DNA from: Rhodococcus_G sp042754225
GTDB taxonomy: Bacteria; Actinomycetota; Actinomycetes; Mycobacteriales; Mycobacteriaceae
DNA: 15,602 bases
Direction of reading: 5' to 3'
Assembly (NCBI RefSeq): GCF_042754225.1
Contig: NZ_JBHZAH010000116.1
Location: forward strand, 1 to 15,602
Under the pieces are notes generated by a model. The model saw only the letters and a program-made list of their open reading frames with translations, had not been told where the DNA came from and made no database searches. The translations under genes and the position numbers were made by a program. Below are positions 6,489-14,665 of this stretch, in pieces; the first letter of the stretch is position 1; every line of letters starts with the position of its first letter.

Positions 6489-8008
6489 CGATCAGGCGAA
6501 TGAGGGTGATCGGCGCCGGGGCCATGGGGCGCGGCATCGCGCAGGTCGCGGTGACCGCCGGCATCGAGGTGGAACTCACCGACGGCGTCGAATCCGCGGT
6601 CGACGCCGGGCTGGAGTTCGTGACGGCGATGATCCGCCGGTCCGCGGAGAAGGGCCAGCGCACCGACGCGGAGGCGGAGGCCGCGATCGCGCGACTCCGC
6701 GCCGGTGCCGCGCCCACCGCCCCCGGGCCGGATGTGGACCTGGTGATCGAGGCCGTCGTCGAACGGTTGGACGTCAAGCAGGCGATCTTCGCCGAACTCG
6801 AGACCGCGACGCCCAACGCCGTCCTGGCGAGCAACACCAGTTCCCTGTCGATCACCGCGATCGCGGCGGTGCTGGACCGCCCGGAGCGGCTCGTCGGACT
6901 GCACTTCTTCAACCCGGTGCCGCTGATGCGCCTGGTCGAGATCGTGCCGGGACTGCGCACCGGAGCCGAGGCCGTCGCCGTTGCGCGGCGAGTGGTGAGG
7001 CTGTTCGGATACACCGGAGTGCTGGCGAAGGACACCCCCGGGTTCCTGGTCAACCACCTCGGCCGCGGGCTGCCGACCGAGGCGCTGCAGGTGCTCTCGG
7101 AGACCGTCGCCGAACCGGTCGACATCGATCGCATCGCCCGCGACACGGTCGGGCTGAAGATGGGACCGTTCGAACTGATGGACCTCACCGGACTGGATGT
7201 CTCGCATCCGGTGCTCGAGACCGTCTTCGCGGGATTCTACGGCGATCCGAGGCTCCGGCCGTCCACCGTCACCGCGACGAGGCTGAGTGGAAACCTGTTG
7301 GGCCGCAAGACCGGTGCCGGCTTCTATCGGTACGACGGGGGCATCCAGCAGGTTCCGGACGAACCCTCGATCGACGCCGATCCCGCCGCCGTCGTGGTGT
7401 ACGTCAACGAGGACACCGCCCTCGCGGAGCTGTTGCGGGCGAGCGGCGTTCGGGTGCTGACGGAACCCACCGAGCACGCGGTGTCGATCGTCTCGCCGGT
7501 CGGCACCCCCACCTACCGTGCCGCGCTGGCCGCCGGGGTGAACCCGGCGCACACGATCGGCGTCGACCCGCTGAGCGTCGCGGGGGAGCGACTGACCGTG
7601 GTGGTGCCTGCCATGCTCGACGCGGCGATCGGTGCGGCGGCGGCCCGGGCGCTGGCGGCGACCGGGCGGCGGGTCACGATCACAGCGGACGGTCCGGCAC
7701 CCGTCGCTCAGCGGCTGATCGCGTCGATCGTCAACGTGGGCAGTGCGATTGCCGAGACCGGCCTTGCCGACCCGGCCGACATCGACCTCGGCGCCCGCCT
7801 CGGACTCGGCTATCCGCGCGGTCCGCTCGAACTGGGCGACGCGCACGGACCGAGGCTGGTCGTGCGCATCCTCGACGGCCTGCTCGAGTACACCGGCGAT
7901 CCCCGCTACCGGGCCAGTGCCTGGCTGCGGACGCGGGCCGAACTCGGAATGTCGTTGCGCGACCGGGGGACCCGCCCCGTAGATCTGCACGTCGGACGAG
8001 AGGGATGA
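6485..8008 (+). CDS. 3-hydroxyacyl-CoA dehydrogenase
   Basis: This 507-aa enzyme oxidises 3-hydroxyacyl-CoA to 3-ketoacyl-CoA with NAD+, the third step of beta-oxidation. The N-terminal Rossmann domain starts with VIGAGAMGRG (GxGxxG at residues 10-15). It continues through VIEAVVERLDVKQAIF and SNTSS (116-120) to the catalytic HFFNPVPLMRLVEIV, with His140, Asn143 and Glu152. A first C-terminal domain begins at DTPGFLVNHLGRG and contains GPFELMDLTGLDVS and the ending GRKTGAGFYRY. A second, diverged copy of that domain follows from about residue 400 (RLIASIVNVGSAIAE, then GLGYPRGPLELGD). This two-copy layout and length match PaaH/FadB-like monofunctional enzymes. There is no hydratase or thiolase domain. 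It ends three bases before the acyl-CoA dehydrogenase gene, so the two are co-transcribed. The ATG at 6485 overlaps the stop of the short hydratase-like ORF. Confidence 0.95.
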   Translation: MTIRRMRVIGAGAMGRGIAQVAVTAGIEVELTDGVESAVDAGLEFVTAMIRRSAEKGQRTDAEAEAAIARLRAGAAPTAPGPDVDLVIEAVVERLDVKQAIFAELETATPNAVLASNTSSLSITAIAAVLDRPERLVGLHFFNPVPLMRLVEIVPGLRTGAEAVAVARRVVRLFGYTGVLAKDTPGFLVNHLGRGLPTEALQVLSETVAEPVDIDRIARDTVGLKMGPFELMDLTGLDVSHPVLETVFAGFYGDPRLRPSTVTATRLSGNLLGRKTGAGFYRYDGGIQQVPDEPSIDADPAAVVVYVNEDTALAELLRASGVRVLTEPTEHAVSIVSPVGTPTYRAALAAGVNPAHTIGVDPLSVAGERLTVVVPAMLDAAIGAAAARALAATGRRVTITADGPAPVAQRLIASIVNVGSAIAETGLADPADIDLGARLGLGYPRGPLELGDAHGPRLVVRILDGLLEYTGDPRYRASAWLRTRAELGMSLRDRGTRPVDLHVGREG

Positions 8009-8011
8009 GTC

Positions 8012-9169
8012 ATGGACTTCAGGCTTACCGAGACGCAGCAGAGCATCCGGGCGCTCGCCGCGGAGTTCGTCGACGCGGAGATCGTCCCGCACATCCAGGA
8101 ATGGGACCGGCGTGAGTCCGTCGACCTCGACATCGTCGCCAGGCTCGGTGAGCTCGGATTCCTCGGCCTGACCATCGACGAGCGCTACGGCGGCACCGAG
8201 GTCGACATGCTGTCCTACGTGCTGGTCACCGAGGAACTCGGCCGCGGCGATTCCTCGGTGCGCGGCATCGTGTCCGTCTCGCTCGGCCTGGTCACCAAGA
8301 CAATCGCGACCCACGGCACCGAGGAGCAGAAGCAGCAGTGGCTGCCGCGCCTGACGAGCGGCCACTCCCTCGGCTGCTTCGCCCTCACCGAACCCGACAG
8401 CGGGTCGGACGCCGGGTCGCTGCGTACCCGGGCTCGCCGCGACGGCGACGACTGGGTGCTCTCCGGCGAGAAGATGTTCATCACCAACGGCACCTGGGCG
8501 GACGTCGCGCTGGTGTTCGCCCGCACCTCCGACGACGGCTCGCGCGGCATCACGGCATTCCTGGTGTCCACGGACACGGAGGGATTCGAGGCGAAGATCC
8601 TGCACGGCAAGCTCGGCCTGCGGGGCCAGTCCACCGCCGCGCTCTCGTTCCAGGACGTGCGGGTGCCGGACTCGGCGCGCATCGGCGAGGTGGGCAAGGG
8701 CTTCGGCATCGCGATGGCGGCGCTGGCGAAGGGACGGATCTCGGTCGCCGCGGGCAGTGTCGGCGTCGCCCAGGCCGCTCTGAACGCGGCGGTGCAGTAC
8801 TCCACCGAACGCACCCAGTTCCGCGGACCGATCGCCGGCAAGCAGCTGGTGCAGCAACTGCTCGCCGACTCGGCGGTCGCCATCGAGTCCGCCCGCCTGC
8901 TGACCTGGCGGGCGGCGTGCATGGTCGACGCCGGCGCGAGCTCCAAGGAGCTGGCCGTGCCGTCGTCGATGGCCAAGCTGGCCGCGAGCGAGGCCGCGGT
9001 GCGGGTGAGCAACGACTGCCTGCAGGTGTTCGGCGGCTACGGGTTCATCGACGAGTACCCGGTGGGCAAGTACCTGCGCGACGCGCGGGTGCTCACGCTG
9101 TACGAGGGCACCAGCCAGGTCCAGAAGCTCATCATCGGGCGGGCGCTGACCGGCGTCGACGCCATGTGA
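8012..9169 (+). CDS. Acyl-CoA dehydrogenase (short-chain/glutaryl-CoA dehydrogenase-like)
   Basis: This 385-aa flavoenzyme introduces the alpha,beta double bond in an acyl-CoA. An N-terminal helical domain is followed by the FAD-binding segment CFALTEPDSGSD (TEPDSGSD at residues 126-133) and FITNGTWAD near 156-164. TERTQFRGPI and LQVFGGYGFIDEYPVGKYLRDAR form the C-terminal domain. The catalytic base is Glu365 in LYEGTSQVQ, the standard position for short/medium-chain, glutaryl- and branched-chain enzymes. Arg84 in SSVRGIVSVS aligns by eye with the substrate-carboxylate Arg of glutaryl-CoA dehydrogenases (YRSAMSVQ in the human enzyme), which hints at a dicarboxylyl-CoA. This is weak evidence and needs an alignment. 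GAGAGGGATGAGTC precedes the ATG as the ribosome binding site. The gene lies directly behind the 3-hydroxyacyl-CoA dehydrogenase and is followed by a strong hairpin, so it ends the operon. Confidence 0.94.
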   Translation: MDFRLTETQQSIRALAAEFVDAEIVPHIQEWDRRESVDLDIVARLGELGFLGLTIDERYGGTEVDMLSYVLVTEELGRGDSSVRGIVSVSLGLVTKTIATHGTEEQKQQWLPRLTSGHSLGCFALTEPDSGSDAGSLRTRARRDGDDWVLSGEKMFITNGTWADVALVFARTSDDGSRGITAFLVSTDTEGFEAKILHGKLGLRGQSTAALSFQDVRVPDSARIGEVGKGFGIAMAALAKGRISVAAGSVGVAQAALNAAVQYSTERTQFRGPIAGKQLVQQLLADSAVAIESARLLTWRAACMVDAGASSKELAVPSSMAKLAASEAAVRVSNDCLQVFGGYGFIDEYPVGKYLRDARVLTLYEGTSQVQKLIIGRALTGVDAM

Positions 9170-9183
9170 CGGTCCACGACGCA

Positions 9184-9212
9184 CGACGCCCCCGTCGTCG
9201 GCGGGGGCGTCG
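9184..9212. terminator. Hairpin terminator between convergent genes
   Basis: An 11-base perfect stem, CGACGCCCCCG at 9184-9194 and CGGGGGCGTCG at 9202-9212, closes the loop TCGTCGG. It lies 15 bases after the acyl-CoA dehydrogenase stop and 14 bases before the excalibur gene stop on the other strand. It can therefore serve both directions. Confidence 0.75.
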
Positions 9213-9225
9213 CGCATCGAAAATG

Positions 9226-9606
9226 TCACTCGCAGGCGATGCCGTCGTTGTCGCGGTCGAGGTGCGGGGCGTACCCGGGGTCGTTGCGGTACAGCGGTGC
9301 GGCACCGGCGTTGCGGACCTCGGTGCAGTTCTTGTAGGTCCGGTTCGGCTTGGGTGCCGGGGCGGGGGCGGGGGGCGCGGGCGGTGCCACCGGCGCGGCC
9401 TGCGGCGGGGCGGGTGCCGGCGCGGGAGCAGGAGCGGGAGCAGGCGGGAGCAGCGGCGCGATCGCGTCGGCCGAGCCGGCCGGGATCAGCGCCACGATCT
9501 CGGGCGGCAGGAAGTCGGACACCGTCGAGGCGGCTGCGGTGGCCGGCGCGGCAACGGCGATGGCGGCGCAGCCGGCGAGGCCGGCGGCGAACAGACGGGC
9601 GTTCAT
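9226..9606 (-). CDS. Secreted excalibur calcium-binding domain protein
   Basis: This 126-aa exported protein has a signal peptide (residues 1 to ~25, ending in an Ala-rich cleavage site) and a short helical part (~27-52). A long Pro/Ala linker (~54-86) would extend the protein through or along the cell wall. The C-terminal excalibur domain (~90-126) shows YKNCTEVRNAG, then DRDNDGIACE. Asp117, Asp119 and Asp121 form the EF-hand-like calcium loop, and Cys94 and Cys125 are the expected disulfide pair. The domain sits at the extreme C-terminus, as is usual. Its function in actinobacteria is unclear; envelope attachment or calcium sensing has been suggested. AAGGGGGAAC precedes the ATG at 9606. 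The frame stays open much further upstream, but that part lies antisense to the next gene and is not coding. Confidence 0.92.
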   Translation of the reverse strand: MNARLFAAGLAGCAAIAVAAPATAAASTVSDFLPPEIVALIPAGSADAIAPLLPPAPAPAPAPAPAPPQAAPVAPPAPPAPAPAPKPNRTYKNCTEVRNAGAAPLYRNDPGYAPHLDRDNDGIACE

Positions 9607-9801
9607 GGATCGGTTCCCCCTTCGTGGATGACGAGAGAGCACGGTAGCGGACAAACCGGTCGGACCACGCCCCCGGGATGTGTTCGATTCCGGCAGGCGG
9701 TCATCGGTTGTCCGTTGACCGGGTCGACGCCATGCGACGTGGCCGTGGTCGCCGAACTTCTGGAACAGTGGTGCTGTAGAAGGTCCAGCAGGGGAGGCCA
9801 C

Positions 9802-11022
9802 ATGTCCGACGGCACGAACACGCCGGCCGCGGCGGAGAACGCCGCCCAGCGGCGCGCCCGTATCACCGCGCAGGTGCGCACGTGGTGCGAGGAGGCGCGG
9901 ATCGGTGACACCGCGTCGCCGATCGGGGTTCGCCGCGAACTGTCCGCCGGGGCCGCGCTGCTGATCGGGGCCGGATATCTCGACGAGTCGACTCGGGCGG
10001 TGCTCGCCGCTCGGCGCGCGGCCGGCCGCGGAATGCCGGACATCGGGGGGTTCGGCGCCCTGCGCCTGCTGACCGACGACTACCTCCGGCTCGAGCGCAA
10101 GGTCGCGGGCATGCGTCCCGGCGCGATGCAGGCGCTGACCGCCCACCGGGCCGGGGAACTCGGACGACGTCTGCAGGCCGCCCGCTCGAGCTTCGTGCAC
10201 TCGCCGCGCCATCACGCGAACGGGGTGCGCGCGATCCGGCGCGACCGCCGCGACGGCGTGCACCTGGAACTGGCGCAGCGGGAGGCGTTGTTCGCGGCGC
10301 TGCAACGAACCCCGGCGCCGCTGAACGAGGGCCGCGGACCCGCGGATCAGGCGACCTCCGCCGCGCTGGCCGCGGCCGCGGACCGGCTTGCGGGGCTCAC
10401 CGAGCGAACTCCGTGGGCGGCGATGGGCCGTCGTGCGGCGGAGGCGCTCGGTGGCGTGGGAGGTCAGCCCGGCGACGGGTTCGCGGACCGATTCGACGCG
10501 TTGCTGTTCCTCGCGGGCACCCTGTTCGACCGGATCGACGGTTCCGCGGCCTGGCATTCCGAGTACTTCGCGGTTCAGCGGGTTCAGCTCGACCTGGACG
10601 ACGAGCTGACGCAGATCGCGGTGGACGCGGTCGCGCTGCGGGGGATCGGTGGGGAGTTGTTCGCGGCGTCGAACGCCGCCCGCACCGAGGCCGCCCGCAC
10701 CCAGATCAGGGCTAGGCAGCGGGCTCTGGTGCCGGTCTGGGACCAGCTCGTCGACCGGGTGGCGGCGTTGGCGCGGATCGGCGACCTCCTCGCGGCGGCA
10801 GAGGATCAGCTGCAGTCGATGGCGGCGGTCCAGCGCACGATGAGCCTGGACTCACGGATCGACGAGTTGATCGCGCGGTCGGGAAGTCGCGAACTGTCCG
10901 CGGACAACATCCATTTCGTCGGCGACCAGATCGGTGGTGTCGACGAGCTGATGATCAGCTACCAGAACCTGCTGCACGGGGACATCCTCGCGTTGCGCAC
11001 CCGGCCGGGGCGCGACGGCTGA
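9802..11022 (+). CDS. Helix-rich protein of unknown function
   Basis: I do not recognise this 406-aa protein. It has no signal peptide or membrane segment. Most of it is amphipathic helix rich in Ala, Arg, Leu and Asp/Glu, with coiled-coil-like stretches (for example RAGELGRRLQAARSSF and the region ~270-340). A single Cys is seen near the N-terminus (Cys29). Two small ordered patches, GMPDIGGFGALRLLTDDYLRLE (~75-96) and the C-terminal NIHFVGDQIGGVDELMISYQNLL, could be useful for searching. The start at 9802 is fixed by GGGGAGG four bases upstream. The open frame continues back to 8338, but that part overlaps the acyl-CoA dehydrogenase and is a shadow. It is transcribed divergently from the excalibur gene and converges on the TetR gene with only six bases between stops. 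A cytoplasmic structural or scaffold role is a guess. Confidence 0.85.
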   Translation: MSDGTNTPAAAENAAQRRARITAQVRTWCEEARIGDTASPIGVRRELSAGAALLIGAGYLDESTRAVLAARRAAGRGMPDIGGFGALRLLTDDYLRLERKVAGMRPGAMQALTAHRAGELGRRLQAARSSFVHSPRHHANGVRAIRRDRRDGVHLELAQREALFAALQRTPAPLNEGRGPADQATSAALAAAADRLAGLTERTPWAAMGRRAAEALGGVGGQPGDGFADRFDALLFLAGTLFDRIDGSAAWHSEYFAVQRVQLDLDDELTQIAVDAVALRGIGGELFAASNAARTEAARTQIRARQRALVPVWDQLVDRVAALARIGDLLAAAEDQLQSMAAVQRTMSLDSRIDELIARSGSRELSADNIHFVGDQIGGVDELMISYQNLLHGDILALRTRPGRDG

Positions 11023-11028
11023 CAGACG

Positions 11029-11649
11029 TCAGCGCGCGCCCGCCAGCCGCAGGGCCAGTTCGCCGTACAACTCGGCGACCGCGTCGGGGTCGGTGAGGCC
11101 GCCGCTGGGGAACCAGCGGCACACGTCGACGCACAGCGAGTTGATGGCGAGGTTCACGCCCTCGATGTCCGGGACGACGAACGATCCGTCCTCGGCGCCG
11201 GCGCGCACGATCCGCTTGACGATCCGGCTCACGTCGCGGCGCAACCCGATCACGGTGCGGTAGTGCTCGGGGGAGAGGGCGGTCAGTTCGTACTGCACCA
11301 CCCGGCCGCGCGCGTGGTGGGTGGCATGCCAGCCAGCGAAGGCGCCGACCACCGACCGCAGCCGGACCGTGGGACTCTCGCCGGTCGGATCGGCCTCGGT
11401 GAGGACCTCGATGCACCGCTGGTGCCCCTCGTAGCTGATGGCGTAGAGGAGTTCTTCCTTCGACTTGTAGTGCGGGTACATCGCTGCCGGGCTGAGGCCG
11501 AGGCGCGCGGCGATGTCGCGGGTGGTGGTGCCGCCGTATCCGTTCTCGGCGAACGCCTCCACCGCGGCGGCGCGGATCCGGGCGGCCGCCTTCGAGGTGC
11601 TGACCACGGCGGTACCCGTCGCGTCGGGTGGGGCTTCGGTTCTCGACAT
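11029..11649 (-). CDS. TetR-family transcriptional repressor
   Basis: This 206-aa protein has the TetR N-terminal HTH: ARIRAAAVEAFAENGYGGTTTRDIAARLGLSPAAMYPHYKSKEELL, with the recognition helix near residues 52-61. The C-terminal ligand and dimer domain (80-206) is diverged, as is normal; VNLAINSLCVDVCRWF is a helix that would line the pocket. The start is either ATG 11649 or a GTG two codons upstream (11655), which has GAAAGG at better spacing. It is divergent from the PimC/PimD-like operon and shares a 163-base intergenic region holding two TAAGC-N4-GCTTA-like sites, one touching its own TATACT -10 (minus, 11705-11710). It is therefore likely an autoregulated repressor released by an acyl-CoA, a common arrangement for such regulators in actinobacteria. 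Confidence 0.92.
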   Translation of the reverse strand: MSRTEAPPDATGTAVVSTSKAAARIRAAAVEAFAENGYGGTTTRDIAARLGLSPAAMYPHYKSKEELLYAISYEGHQRCIEVLTEADPTGESPTVRLRSVVGAFAGWHATHHARGRVVQYELTALSPEHYRTVIGLRRDVSRIVKRIVRAGAEDGSFVVPDIEGVNLAINSLCVDVCRWFPSGGLTDPDAVAELYGELALRLAGAR

Positions 11650-11708
11650 GCTCACCTGCGCCTTTCGTCCCGTCGGAGCCTTGACAACGACCGCCTGCCA
11701 GACGAGTA

Positions 11709-11741
11709 TAAGCATGCGCTTAGATAATGAGCGAGCGCTTA
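11709..11741. promoter_or_regulatory. Twin operator sites in the TetR/acyl-CoA dehydrogenase intergenic region
   Basis: Site 1 is TAAGC-ATGC-GCTTA at 11709-11722, with perfect 5-base arms. Site 2 is TGAGC-GAGC-GCTTA at 11728-11741, with one mismatch in the arm. The sites start 19 bases apart, about two helical turns. A GATAAT (plus, 11723-11728) lies between them and a TATACT (minus, 11705-11710) overlaps site 1. Binding would cover both candidate -10 elements. The TetR protein encoded beside them is the likely ligand. Confidence 0.65.
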
Positions 11742-11812
11742 GTTTTGAGAGTTCGCGCTGACCGGCTCGCTCGGCCTCGCCACCGGCCTCGATCTGACAC
11801 AGAAAGCACACA

Positions 11813-12991
<1,179 letters not shown>

Positions 12992-13000
12992 GTAGCTGCC

Positions 13001-14134
13001 ATGGATTTCGAACTCAATGACGAACAGGTCATGTTGCGCGACACGACCCGTGAGCTGCTGAGCCGCAGCTACGACGCGGAGAAGCGCAACGCCGTCACCG
13101 CCACCGGTCAGGGCTGGAGCACCGAGGTGTGGGGCAAGCTCGCCGAGATCGGTCTGCTCGGGCTGCCCTTCTCCGAGGAGGACGGCGGCATGGGCGCAGG
13201 CCCGGTCGAGACGATGACCGTGATGAACGAGATCGGTCGGTCGCTCGCGCCCGAGCCGTTCCTCGACGCGGTGCTCGTCCCCGGCGGCCTGATCGCCGAG
13301 GCCGGCAGCGCCGAGCAGCGTGCCAAGATCCTGCCCGGCGTCGCCGAGGGGGACACCCTGCTCGCGTTCGCGCACGACGAGCCGGGCAGCCGCTGGCCGA
13401 ACCAGCAGGTCGCCACCGCCGCCACGCGCACCGGCGACGGCTGGACCGTCACCGGCACCAAGAACCCCGTGCTGCACGGAGATTGCGCGGGCACCCTCGT
13501 GGTCAGCGCGACCCTGCCGGACGGCGGAGTGGGCCTGTTCCTGGTCGACGCCGACGCGGCGGGCGTGGTCCGCAAGTCCTACGCCACCCACGACGGTCTG
13601 CGCGGTGCGCAGATCGAGCTCGCGGAGGCGACGGCGCAGCCGCTCGGCGACGGCGGCGATGCCTCGGCCGCGATCGTCGGTGCGCAGGTTCGCGCACAGG
13701 CCGCGCTGTGCGCCGAGGCCGTCGGTGCGATGGGGGAGGCGCTGCGCCTGACCACGGACTACCTCAAGCAGCGCAAGCAGTTCGGGGTGCCGCTGGCCAA
13801 GTTCCAGGCCCTGACCCAGCGGGCAGCCGACATGTACGTAGAGCTGGAACTGGCGAGCAGCATGAGCCTGTACGCCACCATGTCCCTGGCCGACGGCATC
13901 GTCGACACGACCATCGCCTCGCGCGTCAAGCTGCAGGTCAGCCGTGCGGCTCGGCACATCGGGCTCGAGGCCATCCAGATGCACGGCGGAATCGGCATGA
14001 CCGCCGAGTACCCGGTGGGCCACTACGTGTCGCGGCTGACCGCGATCGGGCACACCCTCGGCAGCGCCGACGACCACCTTCGAGTGCTGGCGGGCAGGGT
14101 CGCCGACTACGAGATGGTCGAGATCGCGGAGTAG
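13001..14134 (+). CDS. Acyl-CoA dehydrogenase, PimD-like small subunit
   Basis: This 377-aa protein is a diverged acyl-CoA dehydrogenase of the PimD/heteromeric FadE partner type. The fold is kept: GLLGLPFSEEDGGMG in the N-terminal domain, RKQFGVPLAKFQA (residues 258-270) and the FAD-contact segment IQMHGGIGMTAEYPVGHY (325-342). The active-site features are missing. The usual TEPxxGSD is AHDEPGSRWPN near 124-134, the Glu of YEG has no counterpart in AIGHTLGSADDH, and no Glu-Arg pair occurs at the helix position used by the large subunit. It should therefore act only as a partner, helping to bind FAD and substrate at the interface. It follows the large subunit by nine bases without a strong ribosome binding site, which suggests coupled translation. 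A perfect hairpin 16 bases after its stop ends the operon. Confidence 0.92.
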   Translation: MDFELNDEQVMLRDTTRELLSRSYDAEKRNAVTATGQGWSTEVWGKLAEIGLLGLPFSEEDGGMGAGPVETMTVMNEIGRSLAPEPFLDAVLVPGGLIAEAGSAEQRAKILPGVAEGDTLLAFAHDEPGSRWPNQQVATAATRTGDGWTVTGTKNPVLHGDCAGTLVVSATLPDGGVGLFLVDADAAGVVRKSYATHDGLRGAQIELAEATAQPLGDGGDASAAIVGAQVRAQAALCAEAVGAMGEALRLTTDYLKQRKQFGVPLAKFQALTQRAADMYVELELASSMSLYATMSLADGIVDTTIASRVKLQVSRAARHIGLEAIQMHGGIGMTAEYPVGHYVSRLTAIGHTLGSADDHLRVLAGRVADYEMVEIAE

Positions 14135-14150
14135 ACCGCGCCGGACGAGT

Positions 14151-14182
14151 GGGCCCCGCCGATCACCAGATCGGCGGGGCCC
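14151..14182 (+). terminator. Perfect hairpin terminator of the PimC/PimD-like operon
   Basis: A 14-base perfect stem, GGGCCCCGCCGATC at 14151-14164 and GATCGGCGGGGCCC at 14169-14182, closes a four-base loop (ACCA). It starts 16 bases after the small-subunit stop and is followed by CTTG rather than a T-run. Confidence 0.82.
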
Positions 14183-14426
14183 CTTGCGTCCCGCAGGTGG
14201 TCGACGATCCGCCGGCCGAACGGCGATTTCGGCAGAATTCCGACAAACGTCGCCGCGCCTCGCACACGAAATGGCGGAGCGACGCTAGCCTTCGACGCGA
14301 ATATGGACAGCGAGCACGGAAGTACGCAACTCCGGGCCCGGTGCGCGAGCGCCACCGCAAACGGCGGGTTCTCGTGCGGATCGTATGTAGTCGAGTCTGC
14401 AGATCGTCTCCGAGTAGGTGTTGAAG

Positions 14427-14627
14427 ATGACCACGCTCCCCCCTCCAGTCCAGAAGACGCTGTGCGCGTGCGTGTTCGTCGCGAGCCTCGTGGGCGCCGC
14501 CTTCGGCGTCTACGCACTCGACGTCGCGACGGCCGTGCTGTGGCTCATTGCAGCCTCGATCTCCGGCCTCTACCTCTTGAAGCTGCGCGCCGAGTCCCGC
14601 GGCCGCCTGGAACGCCGACCGAGATAG
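14427..14627 (+). CDS. Putative small membrane protein with two helices
   Basis: I do not recognise this 66-aa protein. It has two hydrophobic segments, CACVFVASLVGAAFGVYAL (~12-30) and ATAVLWLIAASISGLYLL (~33-50). They are separated by a short polar turn and followed by a basic tail (KLRAESRGRLERRPR). By the positive-inside rule both ends would be cytoplasmic. The ATG at 14427 has AGGTG seven bases upstream, and an in-frame GTG at 14418 is an alternative start. Hydrophobicity this regular is unusual for a shadow frame, and the region is otherwise empty. No neighbour suggests a role. It converges on the HD-domain gene, with 38 bases between stops. Confidence 0.55.
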   Translation: MTTLPPPVQKTLCACVFVASLVGAAFGVYALDVATAVLWLIAASISGLYLLKLRAESRGRLERRPR

Positions 14628-14665
14628 GGCTGCGCATCGGACGCGAGACCGATCGGCCGACCGAA

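Noticed and set aside
6263..9229. A 988-codon open frame on the minus strand
   Set aside because: It is antisense to the 3-hydroxyacyl-CoA dehydrogenase and acyl-CoA dehydrogenase genes, is rich in Arg, Gly, His and Asp, and shows no family motif. It is a GC-driven shadow frame.
8338..9801. Upstream extension of the 406-aa gene's open frame
   Set aside because: It overlaps the acyl-CoA dehydrogenase in another frame and is Arg-rich noise. The strong ribosome binding site before 9802 marks the real start.
11018..11033. GCTGAC-N4-GTCAGC inverted repeat spanning both convergent stop codons
   Set aside because: The stem is only six bases and two reverse-complementary stop contexts contribute to it. 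It is too weak to call a terminator.
11681..11712. TTGACA followed by TATAAG as a plus-strand promoter
   Set aside because: The spacing is 20 bases, outside the normal range. At 17-18 bases the -10 match is poor, so it was not annotated.
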